DNA of 64,000 nt from a bacterium D16-76. GTDB lineage: Bacteria > Bacillota > Clostridia > Oscillospirales > Acutalibacteraceae. The stretch lies in assembly GCA_009917445.1 (NCBI GenBank), contig QZEE01000005.1:62001-126000 (forward strand), given 5' to 3'. A program made the translations under genes and the position numbers. Numbering within the stretch: the first letter of the stretch is position 1; every line of letters starts with the position of its first letter. Shown here piece by piece: positions 25,603-34,464 of this stretch. Under the pieces are notes generated by a model. It searched no databases. It saw only the letters and a list, made by a program, of their open reading frames with translations, and was not told the DNA's origin.

Positions 25603-26166
25603 TTATTTCCCGCCCAGCAGGGCCATGACTTCGGCCCGGGTCTTGGCGTCTGAGCGCATGCAGCCCCGCAGGGCCGAAGTCTGGGTAAGGGCCCCGGCGG
25701 CCCGTGCGCCCCGCATAGTCATGCACAGGTGCTCGGCCTGGATAAAGACCGCCACGCCCAGGGGCTCCATGTGTTCAAAGAGGAAATCGGCAATCTGCCC
25801 GGTCAAGCGCTCCTGCACCTGGGGGCGGCGGGCGAAGCAGTCTACAATGCGGGCAAATTTCGAAAGGCCGATGATCCTGCCGTCCTTGGGGATATAGGCG
25901 ATATCCGCCCGGCCGACAAAGGGCAGCAGGTGGTGCTCGCACACTGAATAAAGGGGGATATCCTTTACCAGCACCAGCTCGCCGTGGCGGCCGCCCTCGT
26001 GGAAAATCTTCAAGTGCTCGGCCGGATCCCCATGGAGGCCGGAAAAGATTTCCTCATACATGCGGGCTACCCGGCTGGGGGTCTCCCGCAGCCCTTCCCG
26101 CTGGGGGTCTTCCCCAACAGCCTCTAATATGTCGGCTACGGCCCGCTCAATCTTCTCCCTGTCCAT
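25603..26166 (-). CDS. folE: GTP cyclohydrolase I
   Basis: A 187-residue enzyme that turns GTP into dihydroneopterin triphosphate, the first folate step. The zinc site is [20 protein letters not shown], and [12 protein letters not shown] and [15 protein letters not shown] complete the active site. Length is typical. It is the first gene of folE-folP and has its own strong promoter. The start ATG 26166 is preceded by GGGGGAGC. Confidence 0.97.
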   Translation of the reverse strand: MDREKIERAVADILEAVGEDPQREGLRETPSRVARMYEEIFSGLHGDPAEHLKIFHEGGRHGELVLVKDIPLYSVCEHHLLPFVGRADIAYIPKDGRIIGLSKFARIVDCFARRPQVQERLTGQIADFLFEHMEPLGVAVFIQAEHLCMTMRGARAAGALTQTSALRGCMRSDAKTRAEVMALLGGK

Positions 26167-26204
26167 AGCAGCTCCCCCTTTCGGTTTATGGTTGCAATAC
26201 CCCT

Positions 26205-26233
26205 ATTATAAAGCAAACCTCCCCAGAGGTCAA
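26205..26233 (-). promoter_or_regulatory. folE-folP promoter
   Basis: Minus-strand TTGACC (26228-26233) and TATAAT (26205-26210) with a 17-base spacer. Confidence 0.85.
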
Positions 26234-26249
26234 GGCGGCAAGGCAAAGA

Positions 26250-26345
26250 GTCACAAGACCGTGGGGCTCTGCCCCACACCCCGCAACCCCTTTTAGAAGA
26301 AGGGTAAACATTCCCTGCGGGAATGTTTGACCCTAAAACTACTAT
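26250..26345. repeat. Intergenic hairpin cluster (module C/D-like)
   Basis: GTGGGGCTCTGCCCCACACC, then a CCCTTTT-rich stretch, then the perfect inverted pair AACATTCC/GGAATGTT and TTGACCCTAAAACT. The last phrase is shared with modules at 6640 and 56625. Confidence 0.7.
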
Positions 26346-26597
26346 TACACATTTATTGGTTTTTAGGGCCCCCGATTTTTCCCCCCCTGGGAAGAGCACC
26401 CTTTACGCCCCCAGCATCACCCGGAAAATGCAGGACAGCAGGCGCGGGCTTGCAAAAACAAAAATGAATAAATTGTGAACACAGCCATTTTTCATGCAGG
26501 TTTTGTCGAAAAACCGCCATTTTGTAAACAACTTGTAACGGATGTAACCAATTTGTTATTTTTGGTCCCAGATGCCGGGTTTTCCGCAAGCTTCTAT
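26346..26597. other. Upstream region of typA without a gene
   Basis: AT-richer than its surroundings. It carries GAAAAACCGCCATTTTG (26508-26524), which matches the rnfC upstream motif in 16 of 17 positions, and a CCATTTTTCATG stretch close by. No coding frame is supported. Confidence 0.5.
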
Positions 26598-26626
26598 TTG
26601 ACGGCGGGGCGTTAATTTGGTATAAT
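26598..26626 (+). promoter_or_regulatory. typA promoter
   Basis: TTGACG (26598-26603) and TATAAT (26621-26626) with a 17-base spacer, followed by a leader of about 115 bases. Confidence 0.87.
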
Positions 26627-26747
26627 AATTGCCAGGTTTTTCGAGGTTTAATTAGGAACCGGAACGAGCAGGCAAGGCGCCTGCGGGTATTTTGTGTCAT
26701 GCGCCCGGCCCCTGGGCGCGGAATGGAAAGGAATGTGAAGAAACAGC

Positions 26748-28592
26748 ATGGGAACCATCTGTGAAAGAGAAAATTTACGAAATGTAGCCATTATCGCCCA
26801 CGTTGACCACGGCAAGACCACCCTGGTTGACCAGCTCCTGCGCCAAAGCGGTATCTTCCGCCAAAACGAGACGGTGGCCGAGCGGGTGATGGACTCCGGC
26901 GATTTGGAGCGGGAGCGGGGCATCACCATTTTAAGCAAGAATACGGCGGTGCTGTATAACAATGTGAAGATCAACATTGTAGACACCCCCGGCCACGCGG
27001 ATTTTGGCGGCGAGGTGGAACGGGTGCTGCTGATGGTGGACGGCGTACTGCTGCTGGTAGACGCCTTTGAGGGGTGCATGCCCCAGACCCGTTTTGTGCT
27101 GAAAAAAGCCCTGGCTTTGGGTAAGAAGCCCATTGTGGTGCTCAATAAGATCGACCGGCCCGGGGCCCGGCCCGCCCAGGTGGTAGACGAGGTGCTGGAC
27201 CTGTTCATCGAGCTGGGGGCCGACGACAGCCAGCTGGATTTCCCGGTGGTGTACGCCTCGGCCCGGGAGGGCTGCGCTACCCTGGACCCGGATAAGCCCG
27301 GGACCGACATGGCCCCCTTGTTCGAGGCCATTATAAAAGAGGTGCCCGCCCCCGCGGGGGACATGGAAGGGCCCACGCAGGTGCTGTTTTCCAACATCGA
27401 CTATGACGACTACGTAGGCCGCATTGGCATTGGCCGGGTAGAGCGGGGCTCTGTAAAGACAGGCCAGACCGTTACCATCTGCGGCGGCGGGGAGGAAGGC
27501 GTGAAAAACGCCCGCATTACCAAGCTGTACCAGTTTGAGGGGCTCAAGCGGGTAGAGGCCGAATCGGCGGGGCTGGGGGACATTATCGCGGTTTCCGGCA
27601 TTGCCAGCCTGAACATCGGCCAGACCGCCTGCGACACAGAGCATGTAGAGCCCCTGCCCTTTGTAAAGATCGACGAGCCCACAGTGTCCATGATGTTCAT
27701 GGCCAACAACTCCCCCTTTGCCGGGCGGGAAGGGAAATACGTGACCTCCCGGAACCTGCGGGACCGGCTGTTTAAAGAGGTAGAGACAAACGTAGCCATG
27801 CGGGTAGAGGAAACAGACGCCACCGACACCTTCAAGGTATCGGGCCGGGGCGAACTGCACCTTTCCATCCTCATTGAGCAGATGCGGCGGCAGGGGTACG
27901 AGTTCCAGGTGTCACCCCCCAGCGTAATATATAAAGAAAAGGACGGCAAGCAGCTGGAGCCCATGGAGCTGTTGATGATCGAGGTGCCGGACAATTATGT
28001 AGGCGCGGTAATGGAGAAAATCGGCGCGCGCAAGGCCGAGCTTTTAAACATGGGCTCTCGGGAGACAGGGGCCACGCACTTAGAATTCAAGATACCGGCC
28101 CGGGGGCTGATGGGCTACCGGTCGGAGTTTTTAACAGACACCAACGGCAACGGCATTATGAACCACGTATTTGACGGCTACGAGCCCTACAAGGGCGACA
28201 TCCAGCAGCGGCAGCAGGGCTCCATCATTGCCCACGAGACCGGGGAATCCACAGCCTACGGCCTGTTTTACGCCCAAGACCGGGGCCGGCTCTTCATCGG
28301 CCCCGGGGTAGAAGTCTACGAGGGCATGGTAGTAGGCGCCAACCCCAAAAGCGAAGACATCGTAGTAAACGTATGCAAGAAAAAGCACGCCACCAACACC
28401 CGCTCCTCCGGCGCGGACGAGGCCCTGAAGCTAACGCCCCACTCCGTACTAAGCCTGGAACAGTGCCTGGAATTCATCGCCCCCGACGAGCTGGTAGAAG
28501 TCACCCCCAAAAGCATCCGCATGCGCAAAACCATCCTAGACAAAGAACAACGCATGAAACACTCCAGCCGCAAACTCAAGCGTGACGCTTGA
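26748..28592 (+). CDS. typA: Ribosome-associated GTPase TypA/BipA
   Basis: A 614-residue translational GTPase of the EF-G family that binds the 70S ribosome and aids subunit assembly under stress. G motifs: [15 protein letters not shown] (G1), [11 protein letters not shown] (G2), [14 protein letters not shown] (G3) and [10 protein letters not shown] (G4). EF-G domain II and V follow, then the BipA-specific C-terminal domain ([30 protein letters not shown]). The AAGGAATG site is rather far from ATG 26748. The final codons and stop (RDA then TGA) fall inside the first copy of a tandem repeat that continues downstream. Confidence 0.97.
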   Translation: MGTICERENLRNVAIIAHVDHGKTTLVDQLLRQSGIFRQNETVAERVMDSGDLERERGITILSKNTAVLYNNVKINIVDTPGHADFGGEVERVLLMVDGVLLLVDAFEGCMPQTRFVLKKALALGKKPIVVLNKIDRPGARPAQVVDEVLDLFIELGADDSQLDFPVVYASAREGCATLDPDKPGTDMAPLFEAIIKEVPAPAGDMEGPTQVLFSNIDYDDYVGRIGIGRVERGSVKTGQTVTICGGGEEGVKNARITKLYQFEGLKRVEAESAGLGDIIAVSGIASLNIGQTACDTEHVEPLPFVKIDEPTVSMMFMANNSPFAGREGKYVTSRNLRDRLFKEVETNVAMRVEETDATDTFKVSGRGELHLSILIEQMRRQGYEFQVSPPSVIYKEKDGKQLEPMELLMIEVPDNYVGAVMEKIGARKAELLNMGSRETGATHLEFKIPARGLMGYRSEFLTDTNGNGIMNHVFDGYEPYKGDIQQRQQGSIIAHETGESTAYGLFYAQDRGRLFIGPGVEVYEGMVVGANPKSEDIVVNVCKKKHATNTRSSGADEALKLTPHSVLSLEQCLEFIAPDELVEVTPKSIRMRKTILDKEQRMKHSSRKLKRDA

Positions 28593-28890
28593 CCCGCGAC
28601 GCGGGGACATTCGCTTACGCTCACTGGTTAGTGGTAGGGGGCCGACGCGTGAAGGGTTCACACGTCTACCTGTTGCCAGCGCGTGTCAAACGTGCTCCCG
28701 GACTGCGTAACAGCAGCGTGACGGCAGCGTGACGCTGCACCCAAGACGCGGGGACGTTCGCTGGCGCTCACTGGTTAGTGGTGGGGGCCGACGCGTGAAG
28801 GGTTCACGCGTCTACCTGTTGCCAGCGCGTGTCAAACGTGCTCCCGGACTGCTACTGCATATTAGCGCTAACGTGCTTCCGGGCCGCGTG
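28581..28890. repeat. Tandem repeat of about 125 bp with internal hairpin
   Basis: Copy 1 spans 28581-28706 and copy 2 28728-28852, both running from CGTGACGCT to GGACTGC and about 90% identical. A third, partial copy of the end follows near 28868-28890. Each copy holds a hairpin: in copy 2 GACGCGTGAA and TTCACGCGTC form perfect arms around GGG; copy 1 has one mismatch. No coding frame is conserved between copies. Confidence 0.9.
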
Positions 28891-28948
28891 ACAGGACGCG
28901 GATGCAATGGGCGCGGGCCAGGTGAGCGGCCAACAGCAGGAGGGTGGT

Positions 28949-29010
28949 GCGCGGGAAGCGGAGCGTGGGATTCCAAAGGGGCTGGGCCCCTTTGGCCGCC
29001 GGAGGCGAGG
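28949..29010. repeat. Intergenic repeat (module B)
   Basis: GCGGGAAGCGGAGCGTGGG, then the arms CAAAGGGGC/GCCCCTTTG and GCCGCCGGAGGCGA. It is nearly identical to the copy at 24681. Confidence 0.87.
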
Positions 29011-29036
29011 TATGGGAGGAAAGTGAGGTGAGAGTG

Positions 29037-30722
29037 ATGGATATTGTGATATTGGATTTGGAGTGGAATGCGGCTTATAGCCGGAGGCTGCAGGGATATA
29101 TCAACGAGATCATTGAATTTGGGGCGGTGAAGTGCGGGGAGGATTTGCAGGTGAAGTCGGAGTTTTCCTGCTTTGTGAAGCCTCAGGTGGGAAAGCATAT
29201 CAGCAGCACCATTGCAAGCCTTACCAACATTACCGACGAGAACCTGGAAGAAGGGCTGCCATTTATGCAGGCGGCGGCGCGGTTTAAACGGTGGGCCGGA
29301 GACTGCCTGGTGATGACCTGGGGGACGTCGGACATCTTGACCTTGATTGAGAACTGCCGGTATTTCAATGGCCGGGAGAAAGTGCCTTTTTTGTCCCGGT
29401 ATGTGGATTTGCAGCGCTACGCCCAGGTGCGTATGGGCTGGGGGACCAGCAACCAGGTGGGGCTCTCTACCGCGGCGGAGCTTTTGGAGCTGGACGTGAG
29501 CGGCATGGACCACCACCGGGCCGGGGACGACAGCCTGATCACCCTGGAGATTTTGCGTCGGGTGTACGACCGGGAGGCCATGGGGCCCTTTGTGGATGTG
29601 TGCGACGACGAGTTTTACCGGCGGATGACCTTTAAAACCAGCTATATCTGCGACCTTCGCAGCCCGCTGGTGGAGGCCGGGCACCTGCGGTTTGCCTGCC
29701 CCCGGTGCGGGGGCGAATCAAAACGGACTACCCGGTGGAGCCTGAAAAACAAAAGCTTCCGGGCAGAGTTTGCCTGTAAAGCCTGCGGCACCCCCTTTGC
29801 GGGGCGGCTGATTATCAAACAGAAATACGAGGGGTTAGCTGTGAATAAAAAAACATTCCCATTGCCAGAGATACAAGAGCCGCGCAAAGCCCAGCCCGGC
29901 CCGGTGGGCCGCATGCGCCTGGAAATGCCCCAAGGGGTGGGGGTGCTGCGCTTCCCGGAATACGACGGGTTGGGGTGGGTCAACCACGCCTTTACTACCC
30001 GCCTGGGCGGTGTAAGCGGGGGCGAATTCGCCGCCATGAACCTGGGCTTTGGCCGGGGGGACAAGGACGAAAACGTGGCCCGGAATTTCGAGCTTTTCTG
30101 CGGGGCCGCAGGGTTTGACGCCCAGTCCCTGGTAGCTGGGGCCCAGGACCACCATGTGAATATACGCCGGGTGGGTGGGGCGGAAAAGGGCATCGGCATA
30201 TGGCGGGAAAAGGACATGGAAAGCATTGACGGCCTGTGCACGGATGTGGCGGGGGTCACGCTGGTGATCTACACGGCAGACTGCGTACCCCTTTATTTCA
30301 TAGACCCTGAGCACCATGCCATCGGCCTGGCCCATGCCGGGTGGCGGGGCACGGCGGCGGGCATGGCCCAGGTGATGGTAAAACGGATGGAAGCGGAATT
30401 TGGCACAGACCCGGGGAAGCTGCTGGCGGCCATCGGGCCCTCCATCTGCCGGGACTGCTTTGAGGTGGATGAGCCGGTGGCAAAGGAATTCCTGGCCCTG
30501 GCGGAATCGGAGAAATTCGTTACCAAGCCCACGGGAACGGATGTAAAATACCATGTGGACCTATGGGAGTGCAACCGGCAGTTCCTGCTTTCGGCTGGGG
30601 TGAGGGAGGGAAACATCACCCTGGGGGGCGTGTGCACCATGTGCGAAAGCGACCTGGTGTTTTCCCACCGGCGCACCCGGGGGCACCGGGGGTCCAACTG
30701 CGCCATGCTGGCCCTGCAATGA
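29037..30722 (+). CDS. Fusion of DnaQ-like 3'-5' exonuclease, zinc ribbon and PgeF (laccase-domain) protein
   Basis: One 561-residue frame. Residues 1-200 are a DEDD exonuclease of the KapD/RNase T-like group (VILDLEWNAAY, then HHRAGDDSLITLEIL). Around residue 220-250 is a zinc ribbon (CPRCGG and CKACG). From about 269 to 561 it is a complete PgeF/YfiH protein (TRLGGVSGGEF, TADCVPLYFIDPEHHAIGLA, HAGWRGTAAGM, GPSICRDCFEV, MCESDLVFSHRRTRGHRGSN). The Cys and His that bind zinc are intact; PgeF corrects muramic-peptide errors or acts on purine nucleosides. A GTG at 29841 with GAGGGG 6 bases upstream could start PgeF separately. ATG 29037 has GAGGTGA. Confidence 0.9.
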   Translation: MDIVILDLEWNAAYSRRLQGYINEIIEFGAVKCGEDLQVKSEFSCFVKPQVGKHISSTIASLTNITDENLEEGLPFMQAAARFKRWAGDCLVMTWGTSDILTLIENCRYFNGREKVPFLSRYVDLQRYAQVRMGWGTSNQVGLSTAAELLELDVSGMDHHRAGDDSLITLEILRRVYDREAMGPFVDVCDDEFYRRMTFKTSYICDLRSPLVEAGHLRFACPRCGGESKRTTRWSLKNKSFRAEFACKACGTPFAGRLIIKQKYEGLAVNKKTFPLPEIQEPRKAQPGPVGRMRLEMPQGVGVLRFPEYDGLGWVNHAFTTRLGGVSGGEFAAMNLGFGRGDKDENVARNFELFCGAAGFDAQSLVAGAQDHHVNIRRVGGAEKGIGIWREKDMESIDGLCTDVAGVTLVIYTADCVPLYFIDPEHHAIGLAHAGWRGTAAGMAQVMVKRMEAEFGTDPGKLLAAIGPSICRDCFEVDEPVAKEFLALAESEKFVTKPTGTDVKYHVDLWECNRQFLLSAGVREGNITLGGVCTMCESDLVFSHRRTRGHRGSNCAMLALQ

Positions 30723-31618
30723 CGGGCTGTAAACTGTGCCCCCGCCGCTGCGGCGCAGACCGGGAAACCCAAATGGGCCGCTGCCAAAGCGGCCGGGTGA
30801 TGCGCATAGCCCGGGCGGCGCTGCACCACTGGGAGGAACCGCCCCTAAGCGGGGAAAAGGGCTCGGGGGCGGTATTCTTTACGGGGTGCGGGCTGGGGTG
30901 CGCGTACTGCCAGAACGGGGAGATCAGCCGAATGGAGAACCCCGGGGAAGCGGTGGGCCCAGAGGAATTGAACCGGGTGTTCTTTGACTTGATCTCCCAG
31001 GGGGCCCACAACATCAACCTGGTGACGGCGGGGCATTTTGTGCCGCAGGTCTGCGAGGCGCTGCGGATACGCCGGCCCACGGTGCCGGTTGTGTACAACA
31101 GCTCTGGCTATGAGCGGGTGGAGGCGCTTCGCCTGCTGGAAGGCCTGGTGGACATCTACCTGCCGGATTTCAAGTACGGGGATTCGGGGCTGGCGGGGGA
31201 GCTCTCGCGGGCAGAGGACTACCCGGAAACCGCCCTGAAGGCCATAAAAGAGATGGTGCGGCAAGCCGGCCCGCCTGTCTACGGGGAAGATGGGCTGATG
31301 AAACGGGGGGTGCTGATCCGGCACCTGATCTTGCCGGGGCACACGAAAAACTCCATACAGGCCCTCAGGCAGATCGCGGAAAACTTCCCCGGCATACCGG
31401 TAAGCCTGATGGCCCAATACACCCCCCAGCGGCCGGTGCCTGGGCACCCGGAGCTTTCCCGGGGCATCACCCGGCGGGAGCTGGACAAGGTACAGGCTTA
31501 CCTATTCGACCTAGGGCTGGACGGGTTCGTGCAGTCCCGCAGCGCAAAAGGGTCGGGGTACATCCCAGACTTCCAGCAGTACGCCCGGAAGCGGGCGAAT
31601 CCCCAAGAAAAAAACTAA
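30719..31618 (+). CDS. Radical SAM protein, PflX/PFL-activating-like
   Basis: A 299-residue radical SAM enzyme of the COG1313 type. An N-terminal Cys-rich motif (CKLCPRRCGADRETQMGRC) precedes the cluster-binding CGLGCAYC at about residue 59, followed by QNGEIS and the conserved NLVTAGHFVPQV. The protein ends LDGFVQSRSAKGSGYIPDF. ATG 30719 overlaps the upstream stop (ATGA), so it is translationally coupled to the exonuclease-PgeF gene. The substrate is unknown for this group; it is not a standard pyruvate-formate-lyase activase because of the N-terminal Cys block. Confidence 0.87.
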   Translation: MTGCKLCPRRCGADRETQMGRCQSGRVMRIARAALHHWEEPPLSGEKGSGAVFFTGCGLGCAYCQNGEISRMENPGEAVGPEELNRVFFDLISQGAHNINLVTAGHFVPQVCEALRIRRPTVPVVYNSSGYERVEALRLLEGLVDIYLPDFKYGDSGLAGELSRAEDYPETALKAIKEMVRQAGPPVYGEDGLMKRGVLIRHLILPGHTKNSIQALRQIAENFPGIPVSLMAQYTPQRPVPGHPELSRGITRRELDKVQAYLFDLGLDGFVQSRSAKGSGYIPDFQQYARKRANPQEKN

Positions 31619-31639
31619 AAAACAGCAGCAGCCCCCCGG

Positions 31640-31745
31640 CGCGGGCCGTACCCACCGCCAACCGCCCGCCAAAACGCGGGACGGGGCCCGGGGGCTGTGC
31701 CCCCGGCAGAGCGCGAGACGGCGTCTCGCGGCCTTGCCGGAGGCA
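31640..31745. repeat. Intergenic hairpin cluster (module C)
   Basis: GGGGGCTGTGCCCCC and GCGAGACGGCGTCTCGC palindromes, followed by GGCCTTGCCGGAGGCAGAAA, directly in front of the DUF4091 gene. Confidence 0.65.
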
Positions 31746-31767
31746 GAAAGAAAGAGAGGTGCTTGGC

Positions 31768-33402
31768 GTGATCAGCATGCATAGCCGTTCGGCGCTGGAA
31801 AAAATCTTCCCGGATGGAGGAGAGTTCCGGGTGGAATACGAAAAGGGGAGCTGCCTGCGGGGGGAAGCCTTTGCCTGGCAGGTGGCCCTGAAATGGGACG
31901 GATGGGGCACAAAGCCCCTGCGGGTGTGGGTGGAATCGCCCCTAAAGGAGCACACGGCCCTTTTCCGGGTGGGCAACGTGCCCTGCGAGCTGCCCGCCTA
32001 CCCCGGGCAACACGACAGCGACTATTTAAGCGTAAAGCCCGGGCTTTTCCCGGACCCGCTGTTCCCTATGGGGGAAGGGCTTGAAATCAACAGCTTTACC
32101 CAGACGGTGGTGTGGGTGGAGGTCACGGCGCCCGAGGGCTGGGAAGCCGGGGAATACCCTGTCACCCTGCGGGCTGAAGGGGAGGGCGAATCGGCCCAAA
32201 GCACCTTTACACTGGAAGTGGTGGGGGCAAAGCTGCCCCCGCAAAAGCTGCGCTACACCCAATGGTTGCATGGGGACTGCCTGGCCCAATGGTACCGTGT
32301 GCCTGTATATGGGGACGAATACTGGAAGCTTTTGGGGCGCTACCTACGGGCCGCCGCCGAAGAGGGCATGGACACGGTGCTGACCCCGGTACTGACCCCG
32401 GCCCTGGACACGGAGGTGGGGGCCGAACGGCTTTGCACCCAGCTTGTAAAAATCCGCAAAACCAAAAGCACCTATACCTTTGACTTTGCGGACCTTGCCC
32501 ACTTTATCCGGGTGGCCCAGGAGGCGGGGATCGGGTATTTTGAAATCTCCCACCTGTTTACCCAGTGGGGGGCGGGGTTTGCCCCGGCCATCTACGCAAA
32601 CGAAAACGGCGCCCGGGTGCGGTGCTTTGGCTGGGACACCCCGGCGGCCTCAAAGGAATACAAAGACTTTTTAGCCCAGCTGCTGCCGGCCTTGACCGCC
32701 TTTTTAAAGCGGGCGGGCTTGGAGGGCCGGGTGATCTTCCATATTTCGGACGAGCCCGAGGACAAGCACCTGGAAGCCTACCGGGAGGCCCGGGAAGCGG
32801 TGCTGCCATACCTGGACGGCTTCCCCTTGTACGACGCTTTATCGGACACGGCCTATTTTGACAAGGGCCTGGTGGACCACCCCATTGCGGCCACCAACCA
32901 CATAGAGGGCTTTTTGCAGCGGGAGGTGCCGGGCCTGTGGGCCTACACCTGCTGCAGCCAGAATGTGGACGTGGGCAACCGGTTTTTGGCTATGCCCTCT
33001 TACCGCAACCGCATACTGGGCTGGCAGCTGTACAAATATAAATGTGCGGGCTTTTTGCACTGGGGCTTCAATTTCTGGAACTCCCAATACTCCCGCAGCG
33101 CCATAGACCCTTATACCGTCACCGACGCGGGCCGGGCTTTCCCGGGGGGCGACCCCTTCTCGGTATACCCGGGGACGGATGGGCCGGTGAAGTCGCTGCG
33201 GATGAAGGTCTTCCACCACGCCCTGCAGGACCTGCGGGCGCTAGAGCTGCTGGAAGAGCTGGCCGGGCCGGAAGCGGTAAAGGGCCTGCCGGGGTTTGAC
33301 CAGCTGACCTTTACTACCTACCCCCGGTCCCCGGGCAGCCTGCTTGCCTGGCGGGAGGCCGTGAACGGGGAGATCAACAAACGGGCGGGCGGCCCGGCTT
33401 AA
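31768..33402 (+). CDS. DUF4091 / GH123-like glycoside hydrolase family protein
   Basis: A 544-residue protein. The N-terminal third is a beta-sandwich-like region (VESPLKEHTALFRVGN, VVWVEVTAPEGWEAGEYPV), followed by a TIM-barrel part with WLHGDCLAQWYRVPVYGDEY, FEISHLFTQWGAG and IFHISDEPEDKHLEAY. The last stretch holds the paired Asp-Glu of DUF4091/GH123-type enzymes. The C-terminal WQLYKYKCAGFLHWGFNFWN is also typical. GH123 members release GalNAc from glycolipids, but substrate assignment here is open. There is no signal peptide. GTG 31768 is preferred, with GAGAGG 8 bases upstream; ATG 31777 is possible. Confidence 0.82.
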   Translation: MISMHSRSALEKIFPDGGEFRVEYEKGSCLRGEAFAWQVALKWDGWGTKPLRVWVESPLKEHTALFRVGNVPCELPAYPGQHDSDYLSVKPGLFPDPLFPMGEGLEINSFTQTVVWVEVTAPEGWEAGEYPVTLRAEGEGESAQSTFTLEVVGAKLPPQKLRYTQWLHGDCLAQWYRVPVYGDEYWKLLGRYLRAAAEEGMDTVLTPVLTPALDTEVGAERLCTQLVKIRKTKSTYTFDFADLAHFIRVAQEAGIGYFEISHLFTQWGAGFAPAIYANENGARVRCFGWDTPAASKEYKDFLAQLLPALTAFLKRAGLEGRVIFHISDEPEDKHLEAYREAREAVLPYLDGFPLYDALSDTAYFDKGLVDHPIAATNHIEGFLQREVPGLWAYTCCSQNVDVGNRFLAMPSYRNRILGWQLYKYKCAGFLHWGFNFWNSQYSRSAIDPYTVTDAGRAFPGGDPFSVYPGTDGPVKSLRMKVFHHALQDLRALELLEELAGPEAVKGLPGFDQLTFTTYPRSPGSLLAWREAVNGEINKRAGGPA

Positions 33403-33415
33403 AAGAGGAGGGCAT

Positions 33416-33802
33416 ATGGACAAGGTTTTCATCAAGGGGTTGGAGATTTTTGCCTACCACGGCGTAAACCCTGAGGAAAAACGGGACGGCCAGCCCTTTG
33501 TGCTGGACATTACCCTGGCGGCAGACCTGGCACGGGCCCGGCAAAGCGACGACCTGGGGGACACGGTGAATTATGCCGGGGTGCGCAAGACCGTACAGCG
33601 GGCCTTTACGCAAGCCAAATATGACCTGATCGAGCGGGCGGCGCAGGTGGTGTGCGAAGCGGTGCTGGGGGAGTTCCCCCAGGTGGAGGCGGTCACTTTG
33701 CGGCTGAAAAAGCCCCAGGCCCCTATGAACGCGGTGTTTGACTATGCGGGGGTGGAAATCACCCTGAAACGGGAAGAATGGGAAAGGGGGGCGCTGGCGT
33801 GA
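33416..33802 (+). CDS. folB: Dihydroneopterin aldolase
   Basis: A 128-residue folate enzyme cleaving dihydroneopterin. MDKVFIKGLEIFAYHGVNPE contains the catalytic-region Tyr-His, then EEKRDGQPFVLDI, TVNYAGVRKTV and ERAAQVVCEAVL, with LRLKKPQAPMN at the end. AAGAGGAGGGC precedes the ATG. It overlaps folK by four bases (GTGA). Confidence 0.96.
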   Translation: MDKVFIKGLEIFAYHGVNPEEKRDGQPFVLDITLAADLARARQSDDLGDTVNYAGVRKTVQRAFTQAKYDLIERAAQVVCEAVLGEFPQVEAVTLRLKKPQAPMNAVFDYAGVEITLKREEWERGALA

Positions 33803-34281
33803 AAGCAGTACTGGGCCTGGGGGGGAACCTGGGCAACCGGGAAGAAAACATGGCCGCAGCTGTAGAGGGGCTGGAAAAGCTGCCGAAAACCCGGGTGCTG
33901 GCTATGTCCAACCTGTATGAGACGGCGGCTTTCGACGTGGCTTCGCCGCAGCCGGACTATTTAAACTGCTGCGTGCTGGTAGAAACAAAGCTGGCCCCGG
34001 AAGAGCTTTTAGAGCGCTGCCTAGCCTTGGAAACAAAGCTGGGCCGGGTGCGCACCGAGTACCACGGGGCGCGGACGGTGGACATTGACCTGCTGCTGTA
34101 CGAGGGCTGCGAGAGGGCCACGGAGCGCCTGACTGTGCCCCACCCCCGCATACGGGAAAGGGCTTTTGTCATGACGCCGCTGTCGGATCTGTTCCCGGGG
34201 TGCGCGGCGGGGGTTTTTGGGTTTGATTTCCGGGAAGCGTACCAAAAGGCAGACAAGGGCGGCGTGCGCCTATATAAGTAA
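33799..34281 (+). CDS. folK: 2-amino-4-hydroxy-6-hydroxymethyldihydropteridine pyrophosphokinase
   Basis: A 160-residue kinase that transfers pyrophosphate from ATP to the pterin alcohol, giving the FolP substrate. LGLGGNLGNREENM, RTVDIDLLLY and PHPRIRERAFVMTPLSDL are all present. The start is GTG 33799, overlapping the folB stop as GTGA. A hairpin terminator follows at once. Confidence 0.95.
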   Translation: MKAVLGLGGNLGNREENMAAAVEGLEKLPKTRVLAMSNLYETAAFDVASPQPDYLNCCVLVETKLAPEELLERCLALETKLGRVRTEYHGARTVDIDLLLYEGCERATERLTVPHPRIRERAFVMTPLSDLFPGCAAGVFGFDFREAYQKADKGGVRLYK

Positions 34282-34288
34282 TAAGAAT

Positions 34289-34313
34289 GGGCGGGGCTTG
34301 TGCCCCGCCCTTC
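34289..34313 (+). terminator. Terminator after folB-folK
   Basis: A 9-bp GC stem, GGGCGGGGC with GCCCCGCCC, loop TTGT; the T run is weak. Further small hairpins (CCAGGGC/GCCCTGG, TGGGC/GCCCA) fill the space up to the next gene. Confidence 0.7.
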
Positions 34314-34464
34314 ATACAACCTTCACATAGCGGGTGTATGCTGTAGCCAGCATGCCTAAACAGGCAAAGTTTAGGGCCGCCCTTTTCAAAGGGTGGTGGG
34401 CCCAGGGCAAAGCCCTGGTGGGTTTGGGCAAAGCCCAATCCCCACGACGAAGGAGGGAAAACGG

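Noticed and set aside
26465-26485. Rex-like site (TTGTGAAC) upstream of typA
   Set aside because: Only one half-site is present; the second half does not follow.
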